Below, piece after piece: positions 1 to 5,975 of a stretch of DNA of 11,085 nucleotides (position 1 is its first letter; every line of letters starts with the position of its first letter). This stretch comes from an uncultured Butyricicoccus sp. (GTDB lineage Bacteria > Bacillota > Clostridia > Oscillospirales > Butyricicoccaceae): assembly GCA_900547195.1 (NCBI GenBank), contig URFQ01000079.1, positions 1-11,085 on the forward strand, in the 5' to 3' direction. Position numbers and translations under genes: made by a program. A model generated the notes under the pieces. That model did no database searches. It worked only from the letters and a program-made list of their open reading frames with translations, and was not told where the DNA came from.

Positions 1-378
1 GCCGACCTGCTTTCGCGGATGCCGGAGGCCGTGACCGATGGGCTGCAGGCCAAAGCCACGCAAATGGCGTCCGAAATGGCCGAAAGCCTGGCATTTTTTC
101 TGCTCTTTTTCATACTCATGTTTGCTGTGAATATACTGGTGCACATGATCAGCAGTGCACTCAAGCTGGTGACCCGGATCCGGCCCATTGGATTTCTCGA
201 CAGTCTGGCCGGGTTTGTGTTGGGCGCGGCCTTTGGGCTGGCGCTGTGTTTTCTTGGTTTGTGGGCGCTGCAGCTGTTTGCTCCCAGCACCTTCAGTGAA
301 CTGGGATATCTTTCGCCCGACACGGTCGCGGGCACGACCCTGACCGCTTTCCTGCTCGGGCTGATCCCGAGCTTGTAA
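1..378 (+). CDS. CvpA-family membrane protein, 3' part
   Basis: The reading frame is open from base 1, so this is the last 125 residues of a gene that begins before the window; the first ATG seen (base 19) is not necessarily a start. The visible part has an amphipathic stretch, a transmembrane helix (about residues 30-48 of the visible part, rich in F and L), a basic linker ending in TRIRPIGFLDSLAG, a glycine-rich second helix (about 65-90), and a final hydrophobic tail. The pattern of a membrane helix, a short basic loop, then G-rich helix 'DSLAGFVLGAAFGLAL' is typical of the C-terminal half of CvpA/colicin V production family proteins, small inner-membrane proteins whose biochemical role is poorly defined. 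The gene ends 25 bases before the Clp ATPase and may be co-transcribed with it. Family call is by pattern only. Confidence 0.72.
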   Translation, partial: ADLLSRMPEAVTDGLQAKATQMASEMAESLAFFLLFFILMFAVNILVHMISSALKLVTRIRPIGFLDSLAGFVLGAAFGLALCFLGLWALQLFAPSTFSELGYLSPDTVAGTTLTAFLLGLIPSL

Positions 379-403
379 CCCCTTTTGAAATAAGGAGAAA
401 ACT

Positions 404-2749
404 ATGAATATGCCAATGTGTTCCCGCTGCGGCAAAAATGTCGCAGTGGTGTTCATCACCAAAATCGACCAAAGCAACAATTCCACACAGGAGGGCCTGT
501 GCCTCAAATGCGCCAAGGAGATGGGCCTCAAGCCGATCGACAATCTGATGGAGCAGATGGGCATTACCGACGACGATCTGGAGGCGATTTCGGGCGGGAT
601 GAGCGCGTTTGGCGACCTGTCCGGCCTGGTGCCTGCCGGGACGGACGGCGAGGAAAAGGACGCGCCGCATGAGCTTGCAGAGGACGACGAACCGGAGGAT
701 GCGGGCAACGATGACAGCGCCATGCCGCTGCCGTTCCAGATTTTTCGGCAAAACCCCAAAAAGGAAGCCGAGGACAAGGGGAAACGTCCGTCGAAGCGCG
801 ACAAGAAGCGTAAGTTCCTAACCACCTACTGCGAGGACCTGACCGGTAAGGCGCGGGATGGCCGGATTGACCGCATTGTGGGCCGCGATCGGGAAACCGA
901 ACGTGTCATCCAGATCCTGAACCGCCGCCAGAAGAATAACCCCTGCCTGATCGGCGAGCCGGGCGTGGGCAAGACCGCAGTGGCCGAAGGCCTCGCGTTG
1001 CGCATCGCGCAGGGAAAGGTGCCGTATAAGCTGCGCGGCAAGGAAATCCATCTGCTTGACCTTACCGCGCTTGTTGCCGGCACCCAGTTCCGCGGCCAGT
1101 TTGAGAGCCGTATGAAGGGCCTCATTGACGAGGTCAAAAAGCTTGGCAACATCATCCTCGTCATCGACGAGGTGCATAACATCGTCGGCGCAGGCGATTC
1201 CGAGGGTTCGATGAACGCTGCGAACATTCTGAAACCCGCGCTGAGCCGCGGCGAAATTCAGGTGATCGGCGCGACCACCTTCAACGAGTACCGCAAGTAT
1301 ATTGAAAAGGACTCTGCGCTCGAACGCCGGTTTCAGCCGGTGTCGGTTGAAGAGCCTTCGCTCGAGGAGGCGGCTGAGATCCTCATGGGCGTCAAGAGCT
1401 ATTACGAGGATTTCCACTACGTGACCATTCCGGATGCGATGTGCCGGCAGGCGGTCGGCCTCGCCGAGCGGTATATCACCGACCGGTTCCTGCCCGATAA
1501 GGCCATTGACCTCATCGACGAGGCCTGCTCGGATTTGAACCTGAAAAATGAAATGCTGTCGCTCGCGGCCGACCTCAAAACCGAGCTGAAGGATGTCACC
1601 GGCGAGCGGGAAGCGCTGATGTCCGCCGATTCGCCCGATGCCGAAGAGCTGACCAGCGCGCAGCTGGATCAGCGCTATGCCCGCATTGCCCAGCTGCGGT
1701 CGAAGGAGCTCCAGCTGGAAAGCCGCCTGCATGAAGCCGAGAGCGCGCCGCGCCCGGTGCTGTCGCTCGATAATCTGGCGTCGGTGATTGAGCTGTGGAC
1801 AAATATTCCAGCAAGCAAGGTGCAGGCGCAGGAGATGCAGCGCCTTGCGGGGATGGAGGAGCGCCTGGAAAAGCGCGTGGTCGGCCAGGATGAGGCCATC
1901 CATGCCATCGCGGACGCAATCCGCCGTGGGCGCGCGGGCATCAGCCCCAAGAAAAAGCCGGTCTCTTTCCTGTTTGTCGGCCCGACCGGCGTGGGCAAGA
2001 CCGAGCTGGTCAAGACGCTGGCGGAGGATCTGTTCGATACGCCCGAATCACTGATCCGTTTGGATATGTCCGAATATATGGAGAAGCACACGGTGGCCCG
2101 CCTAATCGGCTCACCTCCGGGCTACGTTGGATATGATGAGGCCGGCCAGTTGACCGAGAAGATCCGCCGGCATCCCTATTCGGTCATCCTCATGGACGAA
2201 ATCGAAAAGGCGCATCCGGATGTGCTGAATATCCTGCTGCAAATCCTTGACGATGGCCGCCTGACGGACGCGCACGGCCGCATGGTCAACTTTGAGAATA
2301 CGGTCATTATCATGACCTCAAACGCGGGCAGCAGCACCAGGACCACTTCGCTCGGCTTCGGCAAGACAGCCAGCGAGCAGGGCAAGGACAAGGCAATGAA
2401 GGCGCTGGAAGACCTGATGCGCCCGGAGTTCCTCAACCGCATCGATGAAATTGTGGCGTTCAATCAGCTTACAGAAGATGATTTCAGGCATATTGCGGGC
2501 ATTCTGCTCGGCGATTTGGCAAAGAACCTGGCCGAGCGCGAGATCCGCCTGACCTGGGACGATAGTCTGACCGAATATCTGGTGCAAAAGTCCTATTCAC
2601 TCAAGTTTGGCGCGCGCAACCTGCGCCGCCTGATCGAGAAGGAAGTCGAGAACGCTCTGGCCGCCAAGATCATTGCATCGTACGACCGGCCGATTGTGGG
2701 CGCGCACGTGACTGCTGAGAGCGATGTGCTTAAGGTGGAAACCATCTAA
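404..2749 (+). CDS. clpE: Zn-finger Clp/HSP100 AAA+ unfoldase (ClpE/ClpC-like)
   Basis: A 781-residue ATP-driven protein unfoldase, expected to feed substrates to the cytosolic ClpP protease. Residues 1-40 hold a zinc finger, CSRC (6-9) and CLKC (33-36), as in ClpE and McsA; the double Clp-N repeat of ClpC is absent. An acidic then basic disordered linker follows (about 80-138). AAA-1 has Walker A GEPGVGKT (184-191), pore loop GTQFRG (226-231), Walker B ILVIDE (251-256), an arginine finger at ERR (307-309) and sensor-2 region FLPDKAIDLIDEA (362-374). A short coiled middle domain covers about 375-455. AAA-2 has GPTGVGKT (526-533), pore loop GYVGYD (573-578), VILMDE (594-599) and GARN (736-739). 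LGF (650-652) fits the [LIV]G[FL] loop that docks on ClpP. The start is set by AAGGAG six bases upstream. No obvious CtsR-type site is seen in the 25-base gap. No mcsA, mcsB or ctsR adjoins it. The symbol rests on the Zn finger. Confidence 0.93.
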   Translation: MNMPMCSRCGKNVAVVFITKIDQSNNSTQEGLCLKCAKEMGLKPIDNLMEQMGITDDDLEAISGGMSAFGDLSGLVPAGTDGEEKDAPHELAEDDEPEDAGNDDSAMPLPFQIFRQNPKKEAEDKGKRPSKRDKKRKFLTTYCEDLTGKARDGRIDRIVGRDRETERVIQILNRRQKNNPCLIGEPGVGKTAVAEGLALRIAQGKVPYKLRGKEIHLLDLTALVAGTQFRGQFESRMKGLIDEVKKLGNIILVIDEVHNIVGAGDSEGSMNAANILKPALSRGEIQVIGATTFNEYRKYIEKDSALERRFQPVSVEEPSLEEAAEILMGVKSYYEDFHYVTIPDAMCRQAVGLAERYITDRFLPDKAIDLIDEACSDLNLKNEMLSLAADLKTELKDVTGEREALMSADSPDAEELTSAQLDQRYARIAQLRSKELQLESRLHEAESAPRPVLSLDNLASVIELWTNIPASKVQAQEMQRLAGMEERLEKRVVGQDEAIHAIADAIRRGRAGISPKKKPVSFLFVGPTGVGKTELVKTLAEDLFDTPESLIRLDMSEYMEKHTVARLIGSPPGYVGYDEAGQLTEKIRRHPYSVILMDEIEKAHPDVLNILLQILDDGRLTDAHGRMVNFENTVIIMTSNAGSSTRTTSLGFGKTASEQGKDKAMKALEDLMRPEFLNRIDEIVAFNQLTEDDFRHIAGILLGDLAKNLAEREIRLTWDDSLTEYLVQKSYSLKFGARNLRRLIEKEVENALAAKIIASYDRPIVGAHVTAESDVLKVETI

Positions 2750-3107
2750 AAGGGGATATATGGCCGCATGATTGATCCGAAGCGCAGGCCGGAAGATTTG
2801 ACGCCCGAGGAGCCTGCACCGGAAGCAACTGCGCGTTTCTCGATACGCCGCATTCCACAAATGTCGTTTTTTAGCAGGCCAAAGGCCCTCTTCCAACTGA
2901 ATCGAACGGCAAAGCCGAAGATAGGTTCCTCGTTCGGGAGTTGGGTTTTTGAGGTCTGTACCCGTTTTTCCCAGAAGGTTTTCTGTAGCTTTACCTCTTT
3001 GGGCTACTCCAAGTTCTTTGCCCGGCAGCACTGCGTGCGGCCGGGGCAGCCTATACGTTACACTGGTCTTGTGTGTTATGGTTTTTGATACAAAGAAACT
3101 TTAACGC
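2750..3107. other. Gap without a convincing gene; possible remnant or dispersed element
   Basis: This 358-base stretch lies between the clp stop and the shared terminator. A plus-strand frame (2768-3088, 106 codons) starts with a plausible acidic, proline-rich segment (MIDPKRRPEDLTPEEPAPEA) but then turns into Phe/Ser/Cys-rich sequence resembling no family I know. A weak GGGG tract precedes it. On the minus strand one frame is open through the whole stretch and into clp (2597-3031), and another is open from 3003 to the TAG at 2746-2748. The latter reads like protein (contains LPNEEPIFGFAVRFSWKR) but has no start codon near its 5' end. From about 2850 onward the base composition is visibly less GC-rich than in the flanking genes. 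I see no tRNA, rRNA or transposase. It could be a truncated gene plus an inserted repeat, or an untranslated 3' region. Confidence 0.4.
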
Positions 3108-3159
3108 AAAACAAGCGGAGCCGGCAACCCTTTTGGGGACGCCGGCTCCGCTTGTTTTT
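3108..3159. terminator. Bidirectional intrinsic terminator
   Basis: A perfect inverted repeat has arms at 3108-3125 and 3141-3158 (18 bp, core CAAGCGGAGCCGGC and its complement) with a 15-base loop. The outer A-T pairs give a run of T at the 3' end on either strand: TTTTT at 3155-3159 reading right and TTTT reading left. It sits between the converging clp and deoR genes, 38 bases beyond the deoR stop, and so should end both transcripts. Confidence 0.93.
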
Positions 3160-3196
3160 GGGGGACGCCATTTTGCAACGCGCCCTTTTCATTCTG

Positions 3197-3994
3197 TCAG
3201 CCGGATACCTCGGCCGGGTTCGGTTGCTCTGCATCGGCATAGATCAGCTTGATATGGTGCTGTTCGATCTGCTCCAGTATGCTCTCCGGCAAGGTCGGTC
3301 CGGTGGTAATGATGGTGTCAATCTTGTCCGCATCGCAGAAATTGAACATCTGGCTGTGATAAAACTTCTGGTTGGCCGCCACGACAATGACCCGTCTCGC
3401 CGCCGCAATCATCGCCCCTTTGACGGCGGCCTCTGCTTTCAGGCCGGTCGTCAGGCTAAGGTTATCCCATACGCCTGAAAGGCCGATAAACGCTTTTTCG
3501 GCTTGGATGCTGCGGAAGAAATGCTCGGCATCCGCTCCTGTTGTACACAGGCTGTGATTGAGCATCTGCCCGCCAGCCACGCTGATCAAATGGTCGCTGT
3601 CGGAAAGGGTGTACGGGATACTGATCGAGTTGGTCGCGATATTCACCGGCGGCCGCCCCCGGATTTCCATGGCGATCGCCAAGGTGGTGGTGCCCGCATC
3701 CAGAATGATCGTGTCATCCGCGTCGATCATGGAGGCTGCCACCTGCGCAATGCATTTTTTGTCGTCAATCTGCGAAATCGAGCGTATATGGAACGGCAGA
3801 TAGGATTGCTGTGTGGCGATCGGCAGCGAGATTTTCCCATGCTGCCGCACAATCAAGTTTTGCGCCGCAAGCGCACGGACATCCTTGCGGATGGTCACCA
3901 GAGAAACCCCCAGCTGTTCCGATAACTCCGCCACGGTCAATGTCCCATGATCCCGCAGCGCGCTCAGGATATACTGACTCCTTGTATTTGCCAT
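3197..3994 (-). CDS. DeoR-family transcriptional regulator
   Basis: A 265-residue DNA-binding repressor-type protein. The N-terminal winged helix-turn-helix spans about residues 5-57, with recognition helix VTIRKDVRAL (33-42) and the wing at RQHGK (50-54). The C-terminal DeoR effector domain, related to ribose-5-phosphate isomerase, shows DAGTTT (99-104), the usual phosphosugar-contacting loop, then the family pattern EAAVKGAMI (178-186) and AANQKF (196-201), where many members have AD-[ST]-KF. DeoR proteins normally sense phosphorylated sugars or related intermediates. The start is placed at the ATG at 3994-3992 because GAGGTG (4007-4002) lies seven bases upstream; an in-frame GTG at 4009 overlaps that ribosome site and is unlikely. 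The gene points away from the tct operon and shares its control region, so it is the likely regulator of that operon and of itself. The effector is unknown; a phosphorylated or sulfonated intermediate is an inference. Confidence 0.93.
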   Translation of the reverse strand: MANTRSQYILSALRDHGTLTVAELSEQLGVSLVTIRKDVRALAAQNLIVRQHGKISLPIATQQSYLPFHIRSISQIDDKKCIAQVAASMIDADDTIILDAGTTTLAIAMEIRGRPPVNIATNSISIPYTLSDSDHLISVAGGQMLNHSLCTTGADAEHFFRSIQAEKAFIGLSGVWDNLSLTTGLKAEAAVKGAMIAAARRVIVVAANQKFYHSQMFNFCDADKIDTIITTGPTLPESILEQIEQHHIKLIYADAEQPNPAEVSG

Positions 3995-4064
3995 ATTCCC
4001 ACACCTCACAATAATTCGAAAGCAAATTCGAAAGTTTAGAAGTTAAAATTGTTTCCTTTTTCGT

Positions 4065-4094
4065 ATTATAGCACATTGCAGAAAGCATTGTCAA
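4065..4094 (-). promoter_or_regulatory. Promoter of the deoR-family gene
   Basis: On the minus strand TTGACA (4094-4089) is followed after 18 bp by TATAAT (4070-4065), both perfect matches to the vegetative sigma consensus. The predicted start of transcription is near 4058, giving a leader of about 63 bases. A TTTCGTATT word (4059-4067; AATACGAAA on the minus strand) overlaps the -10 box and start point, which is where a self-repressing regulator would bind. Confidence 0.82.
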
Positions 4095-4290
4095 CCAGCC
4101 GGCACAATAATAGCAGTAAAAATAGGCGTTGTTGGTTTGTTATTTTGCTCTTTTTTTGAATTACAAAGAATATAGAAACAGAAATACATCAGCTGCCCTG
4201 CTCCATATCATTTTTTAAAGCAAGCGCGAAACAAAACAAAATGCACAAATCTTCTATCGAAATTTATACGAAATTAAAATCGAAAATAAA

Positions 4291-4319
4291 TTGACACTTT
4301 ATCATGAATATGATATATA
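4291..4319 (+). promoter_or_regulatory. Promoter of the tctC-to-transketolase operon
   Basis: TTGACA (4291-4296) is separated by 17 bp from TATATA (4314-4319), which is preceded by TG at 4311-4312, an extended -10. Transcription should start near 4326, leaving a leader of about 84 bases before the tctC start. The strength of this promoter suggests control by repression, in keeping with the divergent DeoR-type gene. Confidence 0.85.
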
Positions 4320-4328
4320 TAGAATATA

Positions 4329-4362
4329 AAAATACGATTGTTTCTTTCGGATTTCGTATTTT
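4329..4362 (+). repeat. Inverted repeat in the operon leader
   Basis: Nine-base perfect arms, AAAATACGA (4329-4337) and TCGTATTTT (4354-4362), flank a 16-base centre. The repeat begins just after the predicted transcription start. It may be a protein-binding site, since the arms carry the TACGA/TCGTA word also found at the deoR -10 box, or a weak mRNA hairpin. An operator is the better reading because the arms are AT-rich and the loop long. Confidence 0.5.
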
Positions 4363-4409
4363 GAGAAAAGCAATTCCGTATATTTCGAAACAAAATGGAG
4401 GAAAGCGAA

Positions 4410-5408
4410 ATGAAAAGATTTCTTGCAATGTTGCTGGCCCTGACCATGACCGCATCGTTGGCTGCGTGCAGCAGTCCGGGCGGCGGCATAAAAGGCACAG
4501 CCGGTTCCGGCAACGATACGGCCGGTTCGGATTATCCCTCCAAGGGAATGGAAGTGATCGTCCCTTATAAGGTTGGCGGCACAACCGATCTGGCGGTCCG
4601 CGGTGTGCTAGACGCCATTCCCAAAGAAGTGATCGACCAGCAGATCACGGTAACCAACAAGGAAGGCGGCTCCGGCCTGATCGGCACCGAGGACTTCCTG
4701 AGGCGGAACGCGGACGGCTACACGCTCGGCCTGGTCAACTGTGACCTCGTACTTAATTACGTTTCCGGCGCAACCGATATCAACCCCACCGAAGCGTTCA
4801 TCCCGCTGGCGGCGGTGGAACAGGATCCCTATCTGCTGCTTGCATCCAAAGATGCACCGTTTACCAGCTTTGCTGAGTTTGTCTCCTATGCCGAAGCGCA
4901 TCCGGGCGAACTGGTTGTTGGCGTCACCGGCGTCGGCACCGTGCCCAACCTGCTCGGCTCCATCCTGACGGGCGCCGGCCTGCAGGTTTCCTCCGTCCCG
5001 TATGACTCCGCGCCGGACGCAATTGCGGGCGTGCTGTCCGGCGAGGTTTCGCTGTGTATCTCCGCCATGGCGCCGGCGGTCGGCAACATTGATTCCGGCG
5101 ATCTCGTCCCGATCGCAGTGACCTCCGCCGAGCGCTCGACCGCTTCTCCGGACATTCCGACCATGGCGGAAACCGACGACCGCTTTGCCAATGTGAACCT
5201 GCTCAGCTGGATCATGATCGCCGCTCCGGCAGGCACCCCGGATGACATTGTCTCTTTCCTGCAGGAAGCGCTGAGCGAAGCGGTGGCTTCCGACCAGTAC
5301 GCGGAAACCCGCGAAGGCTTCTACTTTGAGCCGATCACCATCGGCATTGACGAGCTGGCCGGCTTTATTGCTGAGCAGTCGGACTATTATACCACCCTGG
5401 TTGGCTGA
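4410..5408 (+). CDS. tctC: TctC-type substrate-binding lipoprotein of a tripartite tricarboxylate transporter
   Basis: A 332-residue extracytoplasmic binding protein that captures the transported substrate for TctA/TctB. It starts with a lipoprotein signal: K2 R3, a hydrophobic core, and lipobox LAAC with Cys20 as the lipidated residue, then a flexible Gly/Ser/Thr linker to about residue 40. The mature domain shows the Bug/TctC hallmarks: VIVPYKVGGTTD (49-60), near the first ligand loop, and NKEGGSGLIGTEDF (83-96), the second loop; GVTGVGTVPN (151-160) is the phosphate-loop-like turn in domain 2. Family members bind carboxylates and other small anions; a TTT system for sulfolactate is also known. 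The ATG at 4410 is chosen over an in-frame ATG at 4395 because GGAGG (4397-4401) lies eight bases before it and the earlier start would spoil the signal peptide. It is the first gene of the operon. Confidence 0.93.
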   Translation: MKRFLAMLLALTMTASLAACSSPGGGIKGTAGSGNDTAGSDYPSKGMEVIVPYKVGGTTDLAVRGVLDAIPKEVIDQQITVTNKEGGSGLIGTEDFLRRNADGYTLGLVNCDLVLNYVSGATDINPTEAFIPLAAVEQDPYLLLASKDAPFTSFAEFVSYAEAHPGELVVGVTGVGTVPNLLGSILTGAGLQVSSVPYDSAPDAIAGVLSGEVSLCISAMAPAVGNIDSGDLVPIAVTSAERSTASPDIPTMAETDDRFANVNLLSWIMIAAPAGTPDDIVSFLQEALSEAVASDQYAETREGFYFEPITIGIDELAGFIAEQSDYYTTLVG

Positions 5409-5432
5409 CCCTGCCATACAGCATATCTGCGA

Positions 5433-5467
5433 GGCGCAAACCGAGCACTTCGTGTTGGGTTTGCGCC
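5433..5467 (+). terminator. Stem-loop between tctC and tctB (attenuator or mRNA 3' stabiliser)
   Basis: Perfect 10-base arms GGCGCAAACC (5433-5442) and GGTTTGCGCC (5458-5467) continue inward, after one G-G mismatch, as AGCAC/GTGTT around a TTC loop. This gives a near 16-bp hairpin. Only a weak T-containing stretch (CTATTTGTAT) follows, so full termination is unlikely. It fits partial termination or protection of an upstream tctC mRNA, giving more binding protein than membrane subunits, as is common in transporter operons. Confidence 0.72.
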
Positions 5468-5495
5468 CTATTTGTATCCTGTGAGGTGAAAGCGT

Positions 5496-5963
5496 ATGAA
5501 AAAATACAACATTGGGATCTCGGTCGTCCTGGTTCTGCTTTCCGTGCTCATGATCCGCAGCAGCCTGCAAAGCGGCGCGGCAGTACAAGGCACGGCAATG
5601 GGGCCGGGCGTCTGGCCAATGATCCTCGGCGTGGCAATGATCCTGCTGTCCGTCGTCCTGATCATACAAACACTGGTTCGCCCGCGTCCGGAGGGCGAGG
5701 AAAAACCGATTGATTTCCGCTCCCCCGGCATGAAGCGGATCTATATCCTGATCGGCCTGCTGGCCTTGTTCTGCCTGCTGCTCAAATTATTCGGTTTTTA
5801 TGTGGCGATCATCTACCTGATCCCGTCGGTGATGTTCTTGCTGGGCGAGCGGCGCCCGCTGGTGCTGATCGGGCTGACAGCCGGTATTGTGGTGTTCATC
5901 GTTATCGTTTTTGTCATGCTGCTGCAACTGAAAATGCCGGGCGGCATCCTTCTTTCGTTTTAA
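5496..5963 (+). CDS. tctB: TctB-family small membrane subunit
   Basis: A 155-residue membrane protein with hydrophobic segments near residues 7-22, 40-61, 81-97, 99-117 and 121-145, split by a charged loop (RPRPEGEEKPIDFRSPGMKR, about 62-81). This fits the four- to five-helix TctB subunit of tripartite tricarboxylate transporters, which joins the large TctA channel but is poorly conserved in sequence. The motif GPGVWPMILGVAMILLS (36-52) is a typical TctB first-loop/second-helix signature ('GPGxxP'). GAGGTG begins 12 bases before the ATG. It lies between tctC and tctA, 12 bases before the latter, which settles the assignment. Confidence 0.9.
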   Translation: MKKYNIGISVVLVLLSVLMIRSSLQSGAAVQGTAMGPGVWPMILGVAMILLSVVLIIQTLVRPRPEGEEKPIDFRSPGMKRIYILIGLLALFCLLLKLFGFYVAIIYLIPSVMFLLGERRPLVLIGLTAGIVVFIVIVFVMLLQLKMPGGILLSF

Positions 5964-5975
5964 GGAGGCGAAACT

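Larger units (their letters stand above)
4013..4390. promoter_or_regulatory. Cluster of CGAAA/TTTCG words, candidate DeoR operators
   Basis: This divergent control region is strongly AT-rich and dotted with CGAAA or its complement. Plus-strand CGAAA begins at 4017, 4029, 4227, 4258, 4269, 4281 and 4386; TTTCG begins at 4059, 4345, 4352 and 4383. Two AATTCGAAAG copies (4013-4022, 4025-4034) lie 12 bp apart in the deoR leader. Three copies at 4258, 4269 and 4281 are spaced 11 and 12 bp, close to one helical turn, just before the rightward -35 box. AATACGA and TCGTATT also form an inverted pair (4329-4362), and TTTCGAAA (4383-4390) is a palindrome next to the tctC ribosome site. Direct repeats near helical spacing are common in DeoR operators. 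Chance contributes in AT-rich DNA, but CG-containing words should be rare there. The sequence between 4095 and 4225 shows nothing else I can name. Confidence 0.55.

Noticed and set aside
818..1903. Long minus-strand frame opposite the Clp gene
   Set aside because: It lies wholly within a well-conserved AAA+ gene; its His/Arg/Leu-rich translation has no family features. Long antisense frames are expected in GC-rich coding DNA.
3995..4009. Five-residue N-terminal extension of the DeoR gene from GTG
   Set aside because: The GTG overlaps the GAGGTG ribosome site that serves the ATG at 3994.
4395..4409. Upstream ATG for tctC
   Set aside because: It would place MEESE before the lipoprotein signal and overlap the GGAGG ribosome site for the ATG at 4410.
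4070..4410. Small open frames in the AT-rich control region
   Set aside because: They overlap both promoters and the inverted repeat, and their translations are low-complexity or run into the tctC frame.
4608..5669. Long minus-strand frame opposite tctC and tctB
   Set aside because: It spans two real genes and the hairpin between them, with an Arg/His/Asp-rich translation typical of a shadow frame.
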